From Vibrio variabilis (GTDB lineage Bacteria > Pseudomonadota > Gammaproteobacteria > Enterobacterales > Vibrionaceae): a stretch of 64,000 nucleotides of DNA. The translations under genes and the position numbers were made by a program. How positions within the stretch are numbered: the stretch's first letter is position 1; each line of letters starts with the position of its first letter. Of this stretch, positions 19,752 to 28,874 are shown in pieces. Under the pieces are notes generated by a model that saw only the letters and a list, made by a program, of their open reading frames with translations, made no database searches and was not told where the DNA came from. The DNA lies in assembly GCF_003263785.1 (NCBI RefSeq), contig NZ_JYJK01000012.1, positions 1 to 64,000 of the forward strand, in the 5' to 3' direction.

Positions 19752-21559
19752 ATGCTACTTACCCAAGATGCTAATACTATCCAAATTGAAACGTCGTTAG
19801 GAAAGGATAGGCTTTACTTATCAAAGTTTGACCTTGTCGAACAAATGTCAGCACCTTTCTCAATAACGGTTTCATGCTTCACTACTGGCGCAGAGATTAA
19901 CCAACGAGACATTATCGGGAAAAGCGCTCATATCACGCTCAAGTATCAGCAAGGTCATCTACCAACGGAGCGATATTTCCACGGAGTGATTCATAAAGTG
20001 CGAGGCTTAGGGCGACGCACGCCAAGTGGATCGGGAGGCGTTGAGTTTCGGGATTATGAGTTTGTTATTCAGCCTCAGATTACGTTTCTAAGACAGAGAA
20101 AAAACTGCCGTATCTACCAGAAACAATCCGTGATTGATATCGTATCCAAGCTTTTGTCTGAACATGATGTTAAATTTGCCCTAGATACCAAAGCGACGTA
20201 CCCAAAGTTCGAGTACAAAGTACAGTACAATGAATCGGATTTCGATTTTGTTCAGCGTCTGCTGAGAGACGCGGGCTTATTCTATTTCTTTGAGCACAAG
20301 AAAACAGACCATATATTGGTCTTGGCTGATTCTGTTACAGCGTATCGGCAGGCAGAAGAAAGTTGCGTTGCGTATACCACAGGGACACTTGCAGAGAACC
20401 ATGTCCATAGTTGGTCCGATTGCTTAACTATCCCCCGGGAAAAAACACCCACCAGGCCTACGATTTTTTTAATCCGGATGTGAAGCCAAGTGGCGATGCC
20501 AACAACGCTTCCTTGGCCTCGCAACAAACTTCGACAGAAGTGTTTAGCTATGTTGCTGAGTCTGAAAAAAAGGCTGACTTGAATCATGCCTCGGATATTG
20601 AGTTGGCAGGGTTGCGACTGGAGCATGAAATTTATGAGGGTAAGAGCAGTTGCAGTTCATTTGCGGTGGGACACCACTTTGCCTTTTCGGAGCACGAAGA
20701 CCGAAGTTTGGTTGGTCGCAGCTATCTGATTACAAGCCTTAACCTGCGTGTAGAAATTGCCAATCAAGTTGGCGCTAACAAGCAAAGTAAGCAGGTGATA
20801 GAGAATCACTTTCGATGCATACCCGCAGATACTTTGTACCGCTCGACTCCAACGGGCTCTAAGCCCACGATTATGGGCGTACAAACAGCCTTAGTAACCG
20901 GAGAAGAAGGCGAAGAGGTGTGTGTCGATGAGTATGGCCGCATCAAAGTGCTGTTTCATTGGGATAGGGAAGGAAAAGCCAACAATCAGAGCTCTTGTTG
21001 GGTGCGTGTGGTTCAATCATGGGCAGGCAATGGTTATGGGAGTAGCTTCTGGCCCAGAGTGGGTCACGAAGTATTAGTGAGCTTTTTAGAAGGGGATCCT
21101 GACCAACCTGTGATCACCGGTACTTTGCATAACGGTAATCAGCATCCTCCGTACTCGCTGCCAAGCCAAAAGTTTACATCAGGGATAAAAACTCGATCGG
21201 CTGAGGGCTCTGCGAGCAATTTCAATGAACTCCGATTTGTTGATAAAAAAGGGGAGGAATTGCTTTACCTTCAGGCTGAAAAAACGATGCAAACTCAAGT
21301 AAAAGAGAGTTGTATTGAACAGATAGAGAAGGATCTTCAATCTACGGTTGGCGGCAATTGGACGTTGAACGTGGGTGATAGCTCGAAAGTAGAGACGGGA
21401 TCATCAGTAGAACTGTTGGCGGGAGAGTCGATTACAATCAAGACTGGCAGTGCTTCAATTACGTTATCGAGTGGGGGCGAGATAGACATTAAAGGCTCTT
21501 CAATCAAGATTAATGGTAGTGACATCGCGTTGAGCGCAGGCTCGATTGCCTTGAATTAG
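19752..21559 (+). CDS. vgrG: VgrG (TssI), T6SS spike protein; frameshifted
   Basis: VgrG trimers form the spike tip on the Hcp tube. The N-terminal gp27-like part contains YFHGVIHKV, YNESDFDFVQRLLRDAGLFYFF and LADS. The gp5/OB part contains CVDEYGRIKVLFHWDREG and FWPRVGHEVLVSFLEGDPDQP, followed by a short beta-helix (ITLSSGGEIDIKGSSIKING). The frame breaks at a C5 run (20432-20436); one extra C joins DCLTIP to PGKNTHQAYDFFNPD. Repaired length is about 602 residues, with no C-terminal effector domain. Cargo must therefore be carried through a PAAR protein, an adaptor or Hcp; no PAAR gene is seen in the window. Confidence 0.92.
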
Positions 21560-21575
21560 CGTGTGGTGAGCTGAA

Positions 21576-22438
21576 ATGATTTTCTCAGTTGAACCCAGCA
21601 TAGTCATGCTAGGTCAGTACGGTCTGGCGCAAGGAACGCTGTCGAGTATAAAAGACTGGCCTTTACGACCTCATTCCGCCAATCATGATAAGCGAAGTTA
21701 TCGTGAATACGGTTTCGATGGGGGCATGCTGAGCAGCTCAGGCATCTTCAGTTAGATGTCGATAGTATTTTCATTTTACTTCCAGAGTGCGATGAAGAGC
21801 CAAGTCTTTGTGCTGAAGTGCAATATTTACAAGATCTTGCCCCTCAAATATTTGAGCACTCTAATGTGCTTTTGTTTCCGTTTGGCAGTGCGTCGATAGC
21901 GATGGCACTGCGACACGCCAAACAACAGTTCGAGAAAGGGGTGAGTCGTATTGCTTTTGTGAGCATTCATCTCAAAGAGCAACTCGAGATAAAAAACAAT
22001 GTTGAAGGTATCATTAGTGATTCTCTTATCGTCGCCACATTGAAAAAACGCGATCATGGATTGCAAGTCTATTGGAATGGTTATGAAGTACATACGAAAG
22101 ACAAAACGTTAAGTGTGCCGATCGCGTCGCTATTAAATCGAGCAAACCAAAGCGGTATCGATGGCCTTGCACATTGCTACTTACCCATCGCTTTTGATGA
22201 TGCGCTAAAACAAAGCATCTTGAGCAATATTGACCAGCTCTCGTCTATCATCACCTCAAAAACGGAATTTGTGTTTCTCGATATATTGCTGGGCAATCTG
22301 GGTGCTTGTGCGGGACTCTATAGTTTGTGTCATATGTCGGAGCAGTACAAAAAAGGTGACTTCAGCGGATACACTTTGCAGCTTGACGTGGCTGAGCGGC
22401 GCTACCGAAGTGTTTTGCTTATTGGTTGGTCGCAGTAA
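21576..22438 (+). CDS. Unrecognised T6SS-linked protein downstream of vgrG; frameshifted
   Basis: I do not recognise this gene with certainty. ATG 21576 opens MIFSVEPSIVMLGQYGLAQG, 16 bases after vgrG. The frame ends at 21754 unless one G is added to the G5 run at 21720-21724, after which it runs to 22438 for about 287 residues. No signal peptide, membrane span or toxin motif is visible. The stretches LLFPFGSASIAMALRHAKQQ and LLGNLGACAGLYSLC recall thiolase/ketosynthase folds (a small-residue loop before a helix, and a GxxGAxxG turn). I see no catalytic Cys-His set. As the last gene of the cluster next to a bare VgrG, a cargo adaptor or chaperone is possible. The fold idea is an inference. 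Confidence 0.6.
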
Positions 22439-22504
22439 TCAATGGATTGCATGAGAACATACAGCCAAACGAGTAAAGACATAGCAACTTAAGGCCATAA
22501 GGTA

Positions 22505-22510
22505 TATAAT
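22505..22510 (+). promoter_or_regulatory. Probable cmk promoter -10 element
   Basis: A perfect TATAAT at 22505-22510 sits about 50 bases before the cmk start, in the gap between the T6SS cluster and the core genes. The -35 region is weak (TAGCAA near 22482). The gap is short and A+T-rich and marks the end of the T6SS unit. Confidence 0.5.
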
Positions 22511-22558
22511 TCTGCGCCGTAAAATTAACAACAATAATGTGACAACGTGGAGTAGAAC

Positions 22559-23239
22559 ATGTCCTTAAACACACCAGTGATTACTGTGGATGGACCAAGT
22601 GGTGCTGGTAAAGGCACGCTGTGTATGCTGTTGGCTGAAAAATTAGGCTATCACTTACTGGACTCTGGGGCGATTTACCGCGTTTTAGCATTAGCGGCGA
22701 TTCACCACGGAGTAGATCTAGAGTCAGAAGATGCGTTGGTACCGCTAGCAATGCATTTAGATGTACAGTTTGTTGCTGAAGGCGAACTGGTCAAAGTGAT
22801 TCTGGAAGGGGAAGATGTGTCTGGTGAGCTTCGTAAAGAAGAGACCGGTAATGCAGCTTCTAAAATAGCGGCACTGCCACGCGTACGTGAAGCATTATTA
22901 CGTCGTCAACGTGCATTTAACATTGAACCTGGATTGGTTGCTGATGGCCGTGATATGGGTACGGTCGTTTTTCCTGAAGCGCCAGTCAAAATCTTCTTAG
23001 ACGCAAGCGCGCAGGAAAGAGCGCAAAGGCGTTTTAAGCAGTTGCAACTAAAGGGTTTAGATGTTAGATTTGACGACCTTTTGAGCGAGATCGAAGAACG
23101 AGACTACCGAGATCGCAACCGAGCGGTTGCCCCTCTTCGTCCGGCTGATGACGCTCTAGTGCTAGATTCAACCTCGCTAAACATCGAGCAAGTGTTGGAA
23201 AAAGCGCTACAATATATCGAATCTAAACTCACTAAGTAG
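22559..23239 (+). CDS. cmk: Cytidylate kinase
   Basis: Cmk phosphorylates CMP and dCMP to the diphosphates in the cytoplasm. The P-loop [13 protein letters not shown] lies at residues 10-22, [13 protein letters not shown] follows, then [24 protein letters not shown] and the lid region [19 protein letters not shown]. Length is 226 residues, as in other gammaproteobacteria. The cmk-rpsA-ihfB order is conserved. The start is ATG 22559 after GTGGAGTAGAAC. Confidence 0.96.
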   Translation: MSLNTPVITVDGPSGAGKGTLCMLLAEKLGYHLLDSGAIYRVLALAAIHHGVDLESEDALVPLAMHLDVQFVAEGELVKVILEGEDVSGELRKEETGNAASKIAALPRVREALLRRQRAFNIEPGLVADGRDMGTVVFPEAPVKIFLDASAQERAQRRFKQLQLKGLDVRFDDLLSEIEERDYRDRNRAVAPLRPADDALVLDSTSLNIEQVLEKALQYIESKLTK

Positions 23240-23289
23240 CCTCTAACAGGCACTGCTTTTAGTAGAAAGAGCTTGGTGAGCTTTGAGCC

Positions 23290-23349
23290 GTTGGTCGCAA
23301 GGATGATGACCGACTAAATTATCAACCCCATGCGGTAGGATGCCCATGG
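23290..23349 (+). promoter_or_regulatory. rpsA leader with two GGA-loop hairpins
   Basis: GTTGGTC (23290-23296) pairs with GACCGAC (23308-23314), leaving a loop that contains AAGGA. CCATG (23328-23332) pairs with CATGG (23345-23349), with TAGGA in its loop. The rpsA ATG at 23375 has only a weak Shine-Dalgarno (GAAG). In gammaproteobacteria the rpsA leader is known to fold into hairpins with GGA loops that replace a Shine-Dalgarno and allow S1 to repress its own translation. The match here is in pattern and position. Confidence 0.6.
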
Positions 23350-23374
23350 ACGTTTACTTATTGAAGATTAAATA

Positions 23375-25045
23375 ATGACTGAATCTTTTGCTCAACTCTT
23401 TGAAGAGTTTCTAAACGAAACAGAATTCCAACAAGGCAGCATCGTTAAAGGTACTGTAGTAGCTATCGAGAACGGTTTCGTTCTTGTTGACGCTGGTCTT
23501 AAGTCTGAGTCTGCTATCCCTGCTGAACAGTTCAAGAACGCTGCTGGCGAACTTGAAGTTGAAGTTGGCGCTGAAGTTGACGTAGCTCTAGACGCTGTTG
23601 AAGACGGTTTCGGTGAAACTCAACTTTCTCGTGAGAAAGCGAAGCGTCACGAAGCTTGGATCGTTCTTGAGAAAGCTTACGAAGAAGCTGAAACTGTTGT
23701 TGGTATCATCAACGGTAAAGTTAAAGGCGGTTTCACTGTTGAACTAAACGGTATCCGTGCTTTCCTTCCTGGTTCTCTTGTTGACGTACGTCCAATCCGT
23801 GACACTGCTCACCTAGAAAACAAAGAGCTAGAGTTCAAAGTTATCAAGCTAGACCAGAAGCGTAACAACGTTGTTGTTTCTCGTCGTGCTGTTATCGAAT
23901 CTGAAAACAGTGTTGAGCGTGACGAACTTCTTGAAACTCTACAAGAAGGTACTGAAGTTAAAGGTATCGTTAAGAACCTTACTGACTACGGTGCATTCGT
24001 TGACCTTGGCGGTGTTGATGGTCTTCTACACATCACTGACATGGCGTGGAAGCGCGTTAAGCACCCATCTGAGATCGTTAACGTTGGTGACGAGATCCTA
24101 GTTAAAGTTCTTAAGTTCGACCGTGAGCGTACTCGCGTATCACTAGGTCTTAAGCAGCTAGGTGAAGATCCATGGGTAGCAATCGCTAAGCGTTACCCAG
24201 AAGGTCACAAGCTAACTGGTCGCGTAACTAACCTAACTGACTACGGCTGCTTCGTTGAAATCGAAGAAGGCGTTGAAGGTCTAGTACACGTTTCTGAAAT
24301 GGATTGGACTAACAAGAACATCCACCCATCTAAAGTTGTTAATGTTGGCGACGAAGTTGAGGTTATGGTTCTTGATATCGACGAAGAACGTCGTCGTATC
24401 TCTCTAGGTCTGAAACAGTGTAAAGCTAACCCATGGCAGTCATTCGCAGAAATGCAAGCTAAGGGCGACAAAGTTACTGGTAAGATCAAGTCTATCACTG
24501 ACTTTGGTATCTTCATCGGTCTAGAAGGCGGCATCGACGGTCTAGTTCACCTATCTGACATTTCTTGGAATGTTGCTGGTGAAGAAGCAGTTCGTGAGTA
24601 CAAGAAAGGTGACGAGATCTCTGCAGTTGTTCTAGCTGTAGACGCTGAGCGTGAGCGTATCTCTCTAGGCGTTAAGCAAATGGAAAATGACCCATTCAAT
24701 GCTTACGTTGCAGACACTAAGAAAGGTGCTCTAGTTAACGGTACTGTTACTGCAGTTGACGCTAAAGGTGCTACTATCGAACTAGAAGAAGGTGTAGAAG
24801 GTTACATCCGTGCTTCTGAAGTATCACGTGACCGCGTTGAAGATGCGTCTCTAATCCTAAGCGTTGGCGACAGCGTTGAAGCGAAGTTCACAGGTGTTGA
24901 CCGTAAGAACCGCGTAATCAACCTATCTGTTAAAGCTAAGGATGAAGCTGAAGAGCAAGAAGCAATGGCTTCACTGAACAAGCAAGAAGAAGGCGCGTTC
25001 GGTAATGCTATGGCTGACGCATTCAAAGCTGCTAAAGGCGAATAA
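23375..25045 (+). CDS. rpsA: Ribosomal protein S1
   Basis: S1 binds mRNA on the 30S subunit and starts translation of structured messages. The 556 residues form six S1/OB repeats. Repeats three to five show the pattern [24 protein letters not shown], then [22 protein letters not shown], then [22 protein letters not shown]. Codon use is strongly biased to the optimal set (CGT, AAC, GAA, CTA), as expected for a highly expressed gene. The weak ribosome binding site and folded leader suggest autoregulation. Confidence 0.98.
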   Translation: MTESFAQLFEEFLNETEFQQGSIVKGTVVAIENGFVLVDAGLKSESAIPAEQFKNAAGELEVEVGAEVDVALDAVEDGFGETQLSREKAKRHEAWIVLEKAYEEAETVVGIINGKVKGGFTVELNGIRAFLPGSLVDVRPIRDTAHLENKELEFKVIKLDQKRNNVVVSRRAVIESENSVERDELLETLQEGTEVKGIVKNLTDYGAFVDLGGVDGLLHITDMAWKRVKHPSEIVNVGDEILVKVLKFDRERTRVSLGLKQLGEDPWVAIAKRYPEGHKLTGRVTNLTDYGCFVEIEEGVEGLVHVSEMDWTNKNIHPSKVVNVGDEVEVMVLDIDEERRRISLGLKQCKANPWQSFAEMQAKGDKVTGKIKSITDFGIFIGLEGGIDGLVHLSDISWNVAGEEAVREYKKGDEISAVVLAVDAERERISLGVKQMENDPFNAYVADTKKGALVNGTVTAVDAKGATIELEEGVEGYIRASEVSRDRVEDASLILSVGDSVEAKFTGVDRKNRVINLSVKAKDEAEEQEAMASLNKQEEGAFGNAMADAFKAAKGE

Positions 25046-25060
25046 TTTACGCCATTAGAG

Positions 25061-25089
25061 AAAAAGGAGCCGCAAGGCTCCTTTTTTTT
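25061..25089 (+). terminator. Intrinsic terminator after rpsA
   Basis: AAAAAGGAGCC pairs with GGCTCCTTTTT around a GCAA loop and runs into eight T residues, 16 bases after the rpsA stop. This is a strong rho-independent terminator that separates rpsA from ihfB. Confidence 0.95.
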
Positions 25090-25240
25090 GTTTTTATCTT
25101 TGCGAAATTTAGACTATTATCAATTTATACAGGCAGTTAGTGCATTGTTGATGTAGAATGTATGTAGACCGCTGTCCGCTGTAGTATGAGACATCGAAGA
25201 TAGAGACACTGAAGATTAAGAGTAACGAGGGTAACTACCT

Positions 25241-25525
25241 ATGACTAAGTCTGAACTGATAGAAAGACTCTGCGCGGAGCAAACTCACTTATCCGCAAAG
25301 GAAATTGAAGATGCGGTAAAAGATATTTTGGAACATATGGCCTCTACCCTGGAAAGTGGAGACCGTATCGAAATCCGCGGTTTTGGTAGTTTCTCGCTTC
25401 ACTACCGCGAGCCACGAGTTGGGCGTAACCCTAAAACGGGTGATAAAGTGGAGTTAGATGGCAAGTACGTTCCACACTTTAAGCCAGGTAAAGAGCTTCG
25501 TGAGCGTGTGAACGACAGTCTATAG
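25241..25525 (+). CDS. ihfB: Integration host factor beta subunit
   Basis: IhfB pairs with IhfA to bend DNA at specific sites in replication, recombination and transcription. The 94 residues have the HU/IHF fold: N-terminal helices [21 protein letters not shown], then [26 protein letters not shown] with the intercalating proline in GRNPKTG, then [14 protein letters not shown]. The start ATG 25241 follows CGAGGGTAACTACCT. The gene has its own upstream region after the rpsA terminator. Confidence 0.97.
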   Translation: MTKSELIERLCAEQTHLSAKEIEDAVKDILEHMASTLESGDRIEIRGFGSFSLHYREPRVGRNPKTGDKVELDGKYVPHFKPGKELRERVNDSL

Positions 25526-25731
25526 GGCTTCTATCTTGATGAAACGGCATACTTTTTTAGTGTGCGTTTTACGTTTAGGCGAGTGGCAATGATGAGGTTC
25601 ACCTGCTTGGATAAAGAATAGGCTAGTTGCTCTAAATATCAGTTAGATTATCAAGATAATTGCCTAAGACCATGGTGCGCCGAGGCAAATTCCTGCATAA
25701 TCGAGCTATCCAATAACTGTGGCACGAGCAT

Positions 25732-26028
25732 ATGAAGATTCTAAAAATAATTGTACTCATCGCATTGTTCCTGGTAACCCTAGCGCTGGGTTCTCAAAAC
25801 CAGGCAGTGGTAACCTTCAACTACTTGTTAGCGCAAGGTGACTTCCACCTCTCGACGCTGCTAGGCAGTGTATTCGTGGTTGGCTTTGTGGTTGCTTGGT
25901 TAATTTTTGGTAGCTTACACCTGAAGTCTCAAATGACGGTGCGTAAGCTAAAGAAGCAGCTGGCTAAACAGACGCTTCTGAATCAAAAGAAGTCGCGACG
26001 ACCAGCAATTAATGAGATAAAGGGTTAA
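25732..26028 (+). CDS. lapA: LapA (YciS), lipopolysaccharide assembly membrane protein
   Basis: LapA is a small inner-membrane partner of LapB in control of LPS synthesis. It has two membrane spans, IIVLIALFLVTLALG and LLGSVFVVGFVVAWLIFG, with a basic cytoplasmic tail rich in Lys and Arg. Length is 98 residues. lapB follows after 14 bases, the standard lapAB pair. A 206-base gap separates it from ihfB and should contain the lapAB promoter. Confidence 0.92.
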   Translation: MKILKIIVLIALFLVTLALGSQNQAVVTFNYLLAQGDFHLSTLLGSVFVVGFVVAWLIFGSLHLKSQMTVRKLKKQLAKQTLLNQKKSRRPAINEIKG

Positions 26029-26042
26029 GGTCGATTTAATTA

Positions 26043-27212
26043 ATGCTTGAGCTATTATTCTTGCTTTTGCCTATCGCGGCGGCCTACGGTTGGTACATGG
26101 GTCAGCGCAGCGCTAGGCATGATCGCCAAGAGCAATCGCATCAGATCTCTCGTCAATATATGACGGGCCTTAACCTATTGTTGTCAGATCAGTCAGACAA
26201 AGCGGTCGATCACTTCATCGAACTTCTTCAGGTCGACAACGAAACCATTGATACCCACCTTGCTCTCGGCAACCTATTCCGCTCCCGCGGTGAAGTTGAC
26301 CGTGCTATCCGTATTCACCAAAATCTCATCTCTCGATCTGGACTTACCATTGATCAGAAAAACCTCGCCTTGCAGCAGCTTGCAAAGGACTACATGGTGT
26401 CCGGCTTTCTTGACCGAGCTGAGAAAATCTTTGTTCAACTGGTTGATGAGCCTGATCATCGCGAAGCAGCATTAACTCAGTTGCTTGCCATCTATCAGCA
26501 AACGAGCGAGTGGCACAAGGCGATTGAGGTTGCGAATGCGCTGCTAAAAATGGGCAAAAAACGCATCAGAAGCAGTATCGCCCATTTTTGGTGTGAGCTT
26601 GCCATGATTGAGAAGGCCGATGGCAACACCAACAAGGCCGTTCAGAACTTTAAGAAAGCGCTGGCCGTGGATCCTCGTTGTGCTCGAGCAAGTATTTCAT
26701 TGGGAAAACTCTATCTTGAAGACGAAGATTATCCGAAAACCATTTCCTACATGGAGTCGGTGCTCGAACAAGATAAAGACTTTATTAGTGAAGTCTTGCC
26801 GACTTTAGCGGAGTGTTATCACCACCTTGGCCAAGAACAAGGCTTGGTAGAGTTTCTAAGAGCTAGCATCGATAAAGGGGCAGGGGTTTCTGCAGAATTG
26901 ATGCTCGCTCAGCTTGTTGCCCAGCATGACGGCACAGAAGCCGCACAAGCGCTATTAACGAGGCAGTTGGTGCGAAGCCCTACAATGAAGGGTTTCTATC
27001 GTTTGATGGATTATCATCTGGCCAATGCCGAAGAAGGTAAAGCGAAAGAGAGTTTGACGACGTTGCAATCGCTGGTAGGCGAGCAGCTAAAGACAAAACC
27101 GCATTATCGATGTCGCAAATGTGGTTTCTCAACCCATTCACTATATTGGCATTGTCCTTCATGTAAGGGATGGGGTACGATCAAGCCCATTCGAGGGTTG
27201 GATGGCGAGTAG
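26043..27212 (+). CDS. lapB: LapB (YciM), LPS biosynthesis regulator
   Basis: LapB is a cytoplasmic TPR protein, anchored by one N-terminal span, that with FtsH controls LpxC turnover and so LPS amount. The N-terminal span is LLFLLLPIAAAYGWYMGQRS. TPR repeats follow from about residue 35 to 330 (for example AVQNFKKALAVDPRCARASISLGKLY). A rubredoxin-type metal knuckle ends the protein: CRKCGFSTHSLYWHCPSCKGWGT, with two CxxC pairs. Length is 389 residues. Confidence 0.95.
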   Translation: MLELLFLLLPIAAAYGWYMGQRSARHDRQEQSHQISRQYMTGLNLLLSDQSDKAVDHFIELLQVDNETIDTHLALGNLFRSRGEVDRAIRIHQNLISRSGLTIDQKNLALQQLAKDYMVSGFLDRAEKIFVQLVDEPDHREAALTQLLAIYQQTSEWHKAIEVANALLKMGKKRIRSSIAHFWCELAMIEKADGNTNKAVQNFKKALAVDPRCARASISLGKLYLEDEDYPKTISYMESVLEQDKDFISEVLPTLAECYHHLGQEQGLVEFLRASIDKGAGVSAELMLAQLVAQHDGTEAAQALLTRQLVRSPTMKGFYRLMDYHLANAEEGKAKESLTTLQSLVGEQLKTKPHYRCRKCGFSTHSLYWHCPSCKGWGTIKPIRGLDGE

Positions 27213-27236
27213 CCTAAATCCAAACAGATTTGTAAT

Positions 27237-27261
27237 GCAGCACTTAGGTGCTGCTTTTTTT
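27237..27261 (+). terminator. Terminator between lapB and pyrF
   Basis: GCAGCAC (27237-27243) pairs with GTGCTGC (27248-27254) around a TTAG loop and is followed by seven T residues. It lies 21 bases before the pyrF ATG. There is no room for a full promoter between it and pyrF, so it may act as a leaky terminator or attenuator. Confidence 0.9.
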
Positions 27262-27281
27262 GAGTAAAACGAGGAGCGAAA

Positions 27282-27977
27282 ATGATTGACCAAAAAGTGA
27301 TTGTTGCACTGGACTATGATAACCAAGCCGATGCATTAGCTTTTGTCGATAGAATTGACCCAAGCTCTTGCCGACTGAAGGTGGGCAAAGAGATGTTCAC
27401 ACTATTTGGTCCTGAGTTCGTAAAAGAGCTGCACAAGCGTGGCTTCTCAGTATTTCTAGATCTTAAGTTTCATGACATTCCTAACACTTGTTCTAAAGCC
27501 GTTCGCGCTGCAGCTGAAATGGGTGTTTGGATGGTAAATGTTCACGCTGGTGGCGGTGAGCGTATGATGACGGCATCTCGCGAGATCTTAGAGCCTTACG
27601 GTAAAGATCGTCCGCTACTCATTGGTGTAACGGTACTGACTAGCATGGAGCAGTCTGATCTAGCAGGTATCGGCATTGATGTAGCGCCTCAAGAACAAGT
27701 ACTTCGTTTGGCGAATCTAACCAAGAATGCTGGCCTAGACGGCGTAGTTTGTTCGGCGCAAGAAGCAAGCATGCTTAAAACAGAGCTAGGTAAAGAGTTC
27801 AAATTGGTGACACCAGGTATTCGCCCTGCAGGCGCTGCAGTAGGCGACCAGAAGCGTATCATGACACCAGATATGGCAATTCAAGCGGGTTCAGATTATC
27901 TCGTGATTGGCCGCCCAATCACTCAAGCTGAGGATCCTGCCAAGGTACTTGCAGAGATCAATGCTTCTCTAAGCTAA
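27282..27977 (+). CDS. pyrF: Orotidine 5'-phosphate decarboxylase
   Basis: PyrF makes UMP from OMP, the last step of de novo pyrimidine synthesis. The catalytic tetrad appears as the Lys of LKVGKEMF and the [10 protein letters not shown] segment (Asp-Lys...Asp). The phosphate-binding region is TPGIRPAGA and VIGRPITQA. Length is 231 residues with a TIM-barrel pattern. The start ATG 27282 follows GAGGAGCG. A strong terminator lies only 20 bases upstream, so expression depends on read-through from lapAB or a promoter inside lapB. Confidence 0.97.
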   Translation: MIDQKVIVALDYDNQADALAFVDRIDPSSCRLKVGKEMFTLFGPEFVKELHKRGFSVFLDLKFHDIPNTCSKAVRAAAEMGVWMVNVHAGGGERMMTASREILEPYGKDRPLLIGVTVLTSMEQSDLAGIGIDVAPQEQVLRLANLTKNAGLDGVVCSAQEASMLKTELGKEFKLVTPGIRPAGAAVGDQKRIMTPDMAIQAGSDYLVIGRPITQAEDPAKVLAEINASLS

Positions 27978-28010
27978 TCGTCTCGCTGCGTTAGTCGATA
28001 AGGTAAAACT

Positions 28011-28044
28011 AAAAATGCCAGAGCTAAATAGCTCTGGCATTTTT
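28011..28044. terminator. Bidirectional terminator between pyrF and miaE
   Basis: AAAAATGCCAGAGCT (28011-28025) is perfectly complementary to AGCTCTGGCATTTTT (28030-28044) around an AAAT loop. T runs occur on both strands, so it serves pyrF (+) and the converging miaE (-), whose stop is 3 bases away. Confidence 0.95.
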
Positions 28045-28047
28045 GTA

Positions 28048-28818
28048 TCAAGCAGGGATACCACTGTGAAACTTAAAGTCAGTATCTGGCGAGGAAATCA
28101 GTTCAGCCTCCACTTTGCCGAAGTACGCTACTCTTTCACTGATGTCTTTGCCTGCCACTTGCTCTGCCAAAGCTAAGTAGTCTTGATAGTGACGAGCTTC
28201 AGAGCGCAGCAGGGAGACATAAAACTTCGCGATATCGTCATCCATAAACGGTGCAAGTTTGGCAAAACGTTCACAAGAGCGCGCTTCGATATACGCCCCA
28301 ATGATCAGTTTGTCGATAAGTGTGTTGGGTTCATGCGTTATCATGTGGCTAAGCAGTCCCTTGGCATAGCGACTCGCTGGTATTGATTCGTAGGGAATGC
28401 CTTTTTTCTCCATGATTTCTAACACTTGGTAGAAATGATGTAATTCTTCTTTGATCAGTAGAACCATTTTGTCGATCAAATCTTGGCTGTAAGGCGAGTC
28501 TGATTTAGCAATGATCGATTTAGAAATATTACTTTTGCCTTTCAAAGACGCCATGTCACCAATGTTGCGATACGCAAAGTCCTCATAAGGCTTGAACCAG
28601 TCAAACAGTGCAGAGCTGCTTTGTTTATCAACGGCATACTTACGAATTAAATACATCGCAGATTGGCCGGCTTTAAGCTCGCACAATAGGTGATCAATCA
28701 AGATCACGGGTAGGTTTTCTGGGCGTTTGGCTTCTTCTACCCAGGCATTGGGCGTTGAGCATTGCAGAAACTGATTGATGGGTTCTAATATGGCGTCGAT
28801 TTGAGAAGGACTGATCAT
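28048..28818 (-). CDS. miaE: tRNA-(ms2io6A)-hydroxylase
   Basis: MiaE is a non-haem diiron monooxygenase that hydroxylates the isopentenyl group of ms2i6A37 in tRNAs reading UNN codons. Diiron ligands are visible in KEELHHFYQVLEIMEKKG, in EARSCERF and in RSEARHYQDYL (the ExxH pattern). The ferritin-like helical layout and 256-residue length fit. The start is ATG at 28818 (MISPSQIDAILEP); the frame extends upstream to 28881, but that extension overlaps the neighbour and does not resemble the family. Confidence 0.9.
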   Translation of the reverse strand: MISPSQIDAILEPINQFLQCSTPNAWVEEAKRPENLPVILIDHLLCELKAGQSAMYLIRKYAVDKQSSSALFDWFKPYEDFAYRNIGDMASLKGKSNISKSIIAKSDSPYSQDLIDKMVLLIKEELHHFYQVLEIMEKKGIPYESIPASRYAKGLLSHMITHEPNTLIDKLIIGAYIEARSCERFAKLAPFMDDDIAKFYVSLLRSEARHYQDYLALAEQVAGKDISERVAYFGKVEAELISSPDTDFKFHSGIPA

Positions 28819-28874
28819 GGCTCTTTTCGTTGTTGTTGAATTAAAAAAGGCCGCGTTTGCGACCTTGGTTAACT

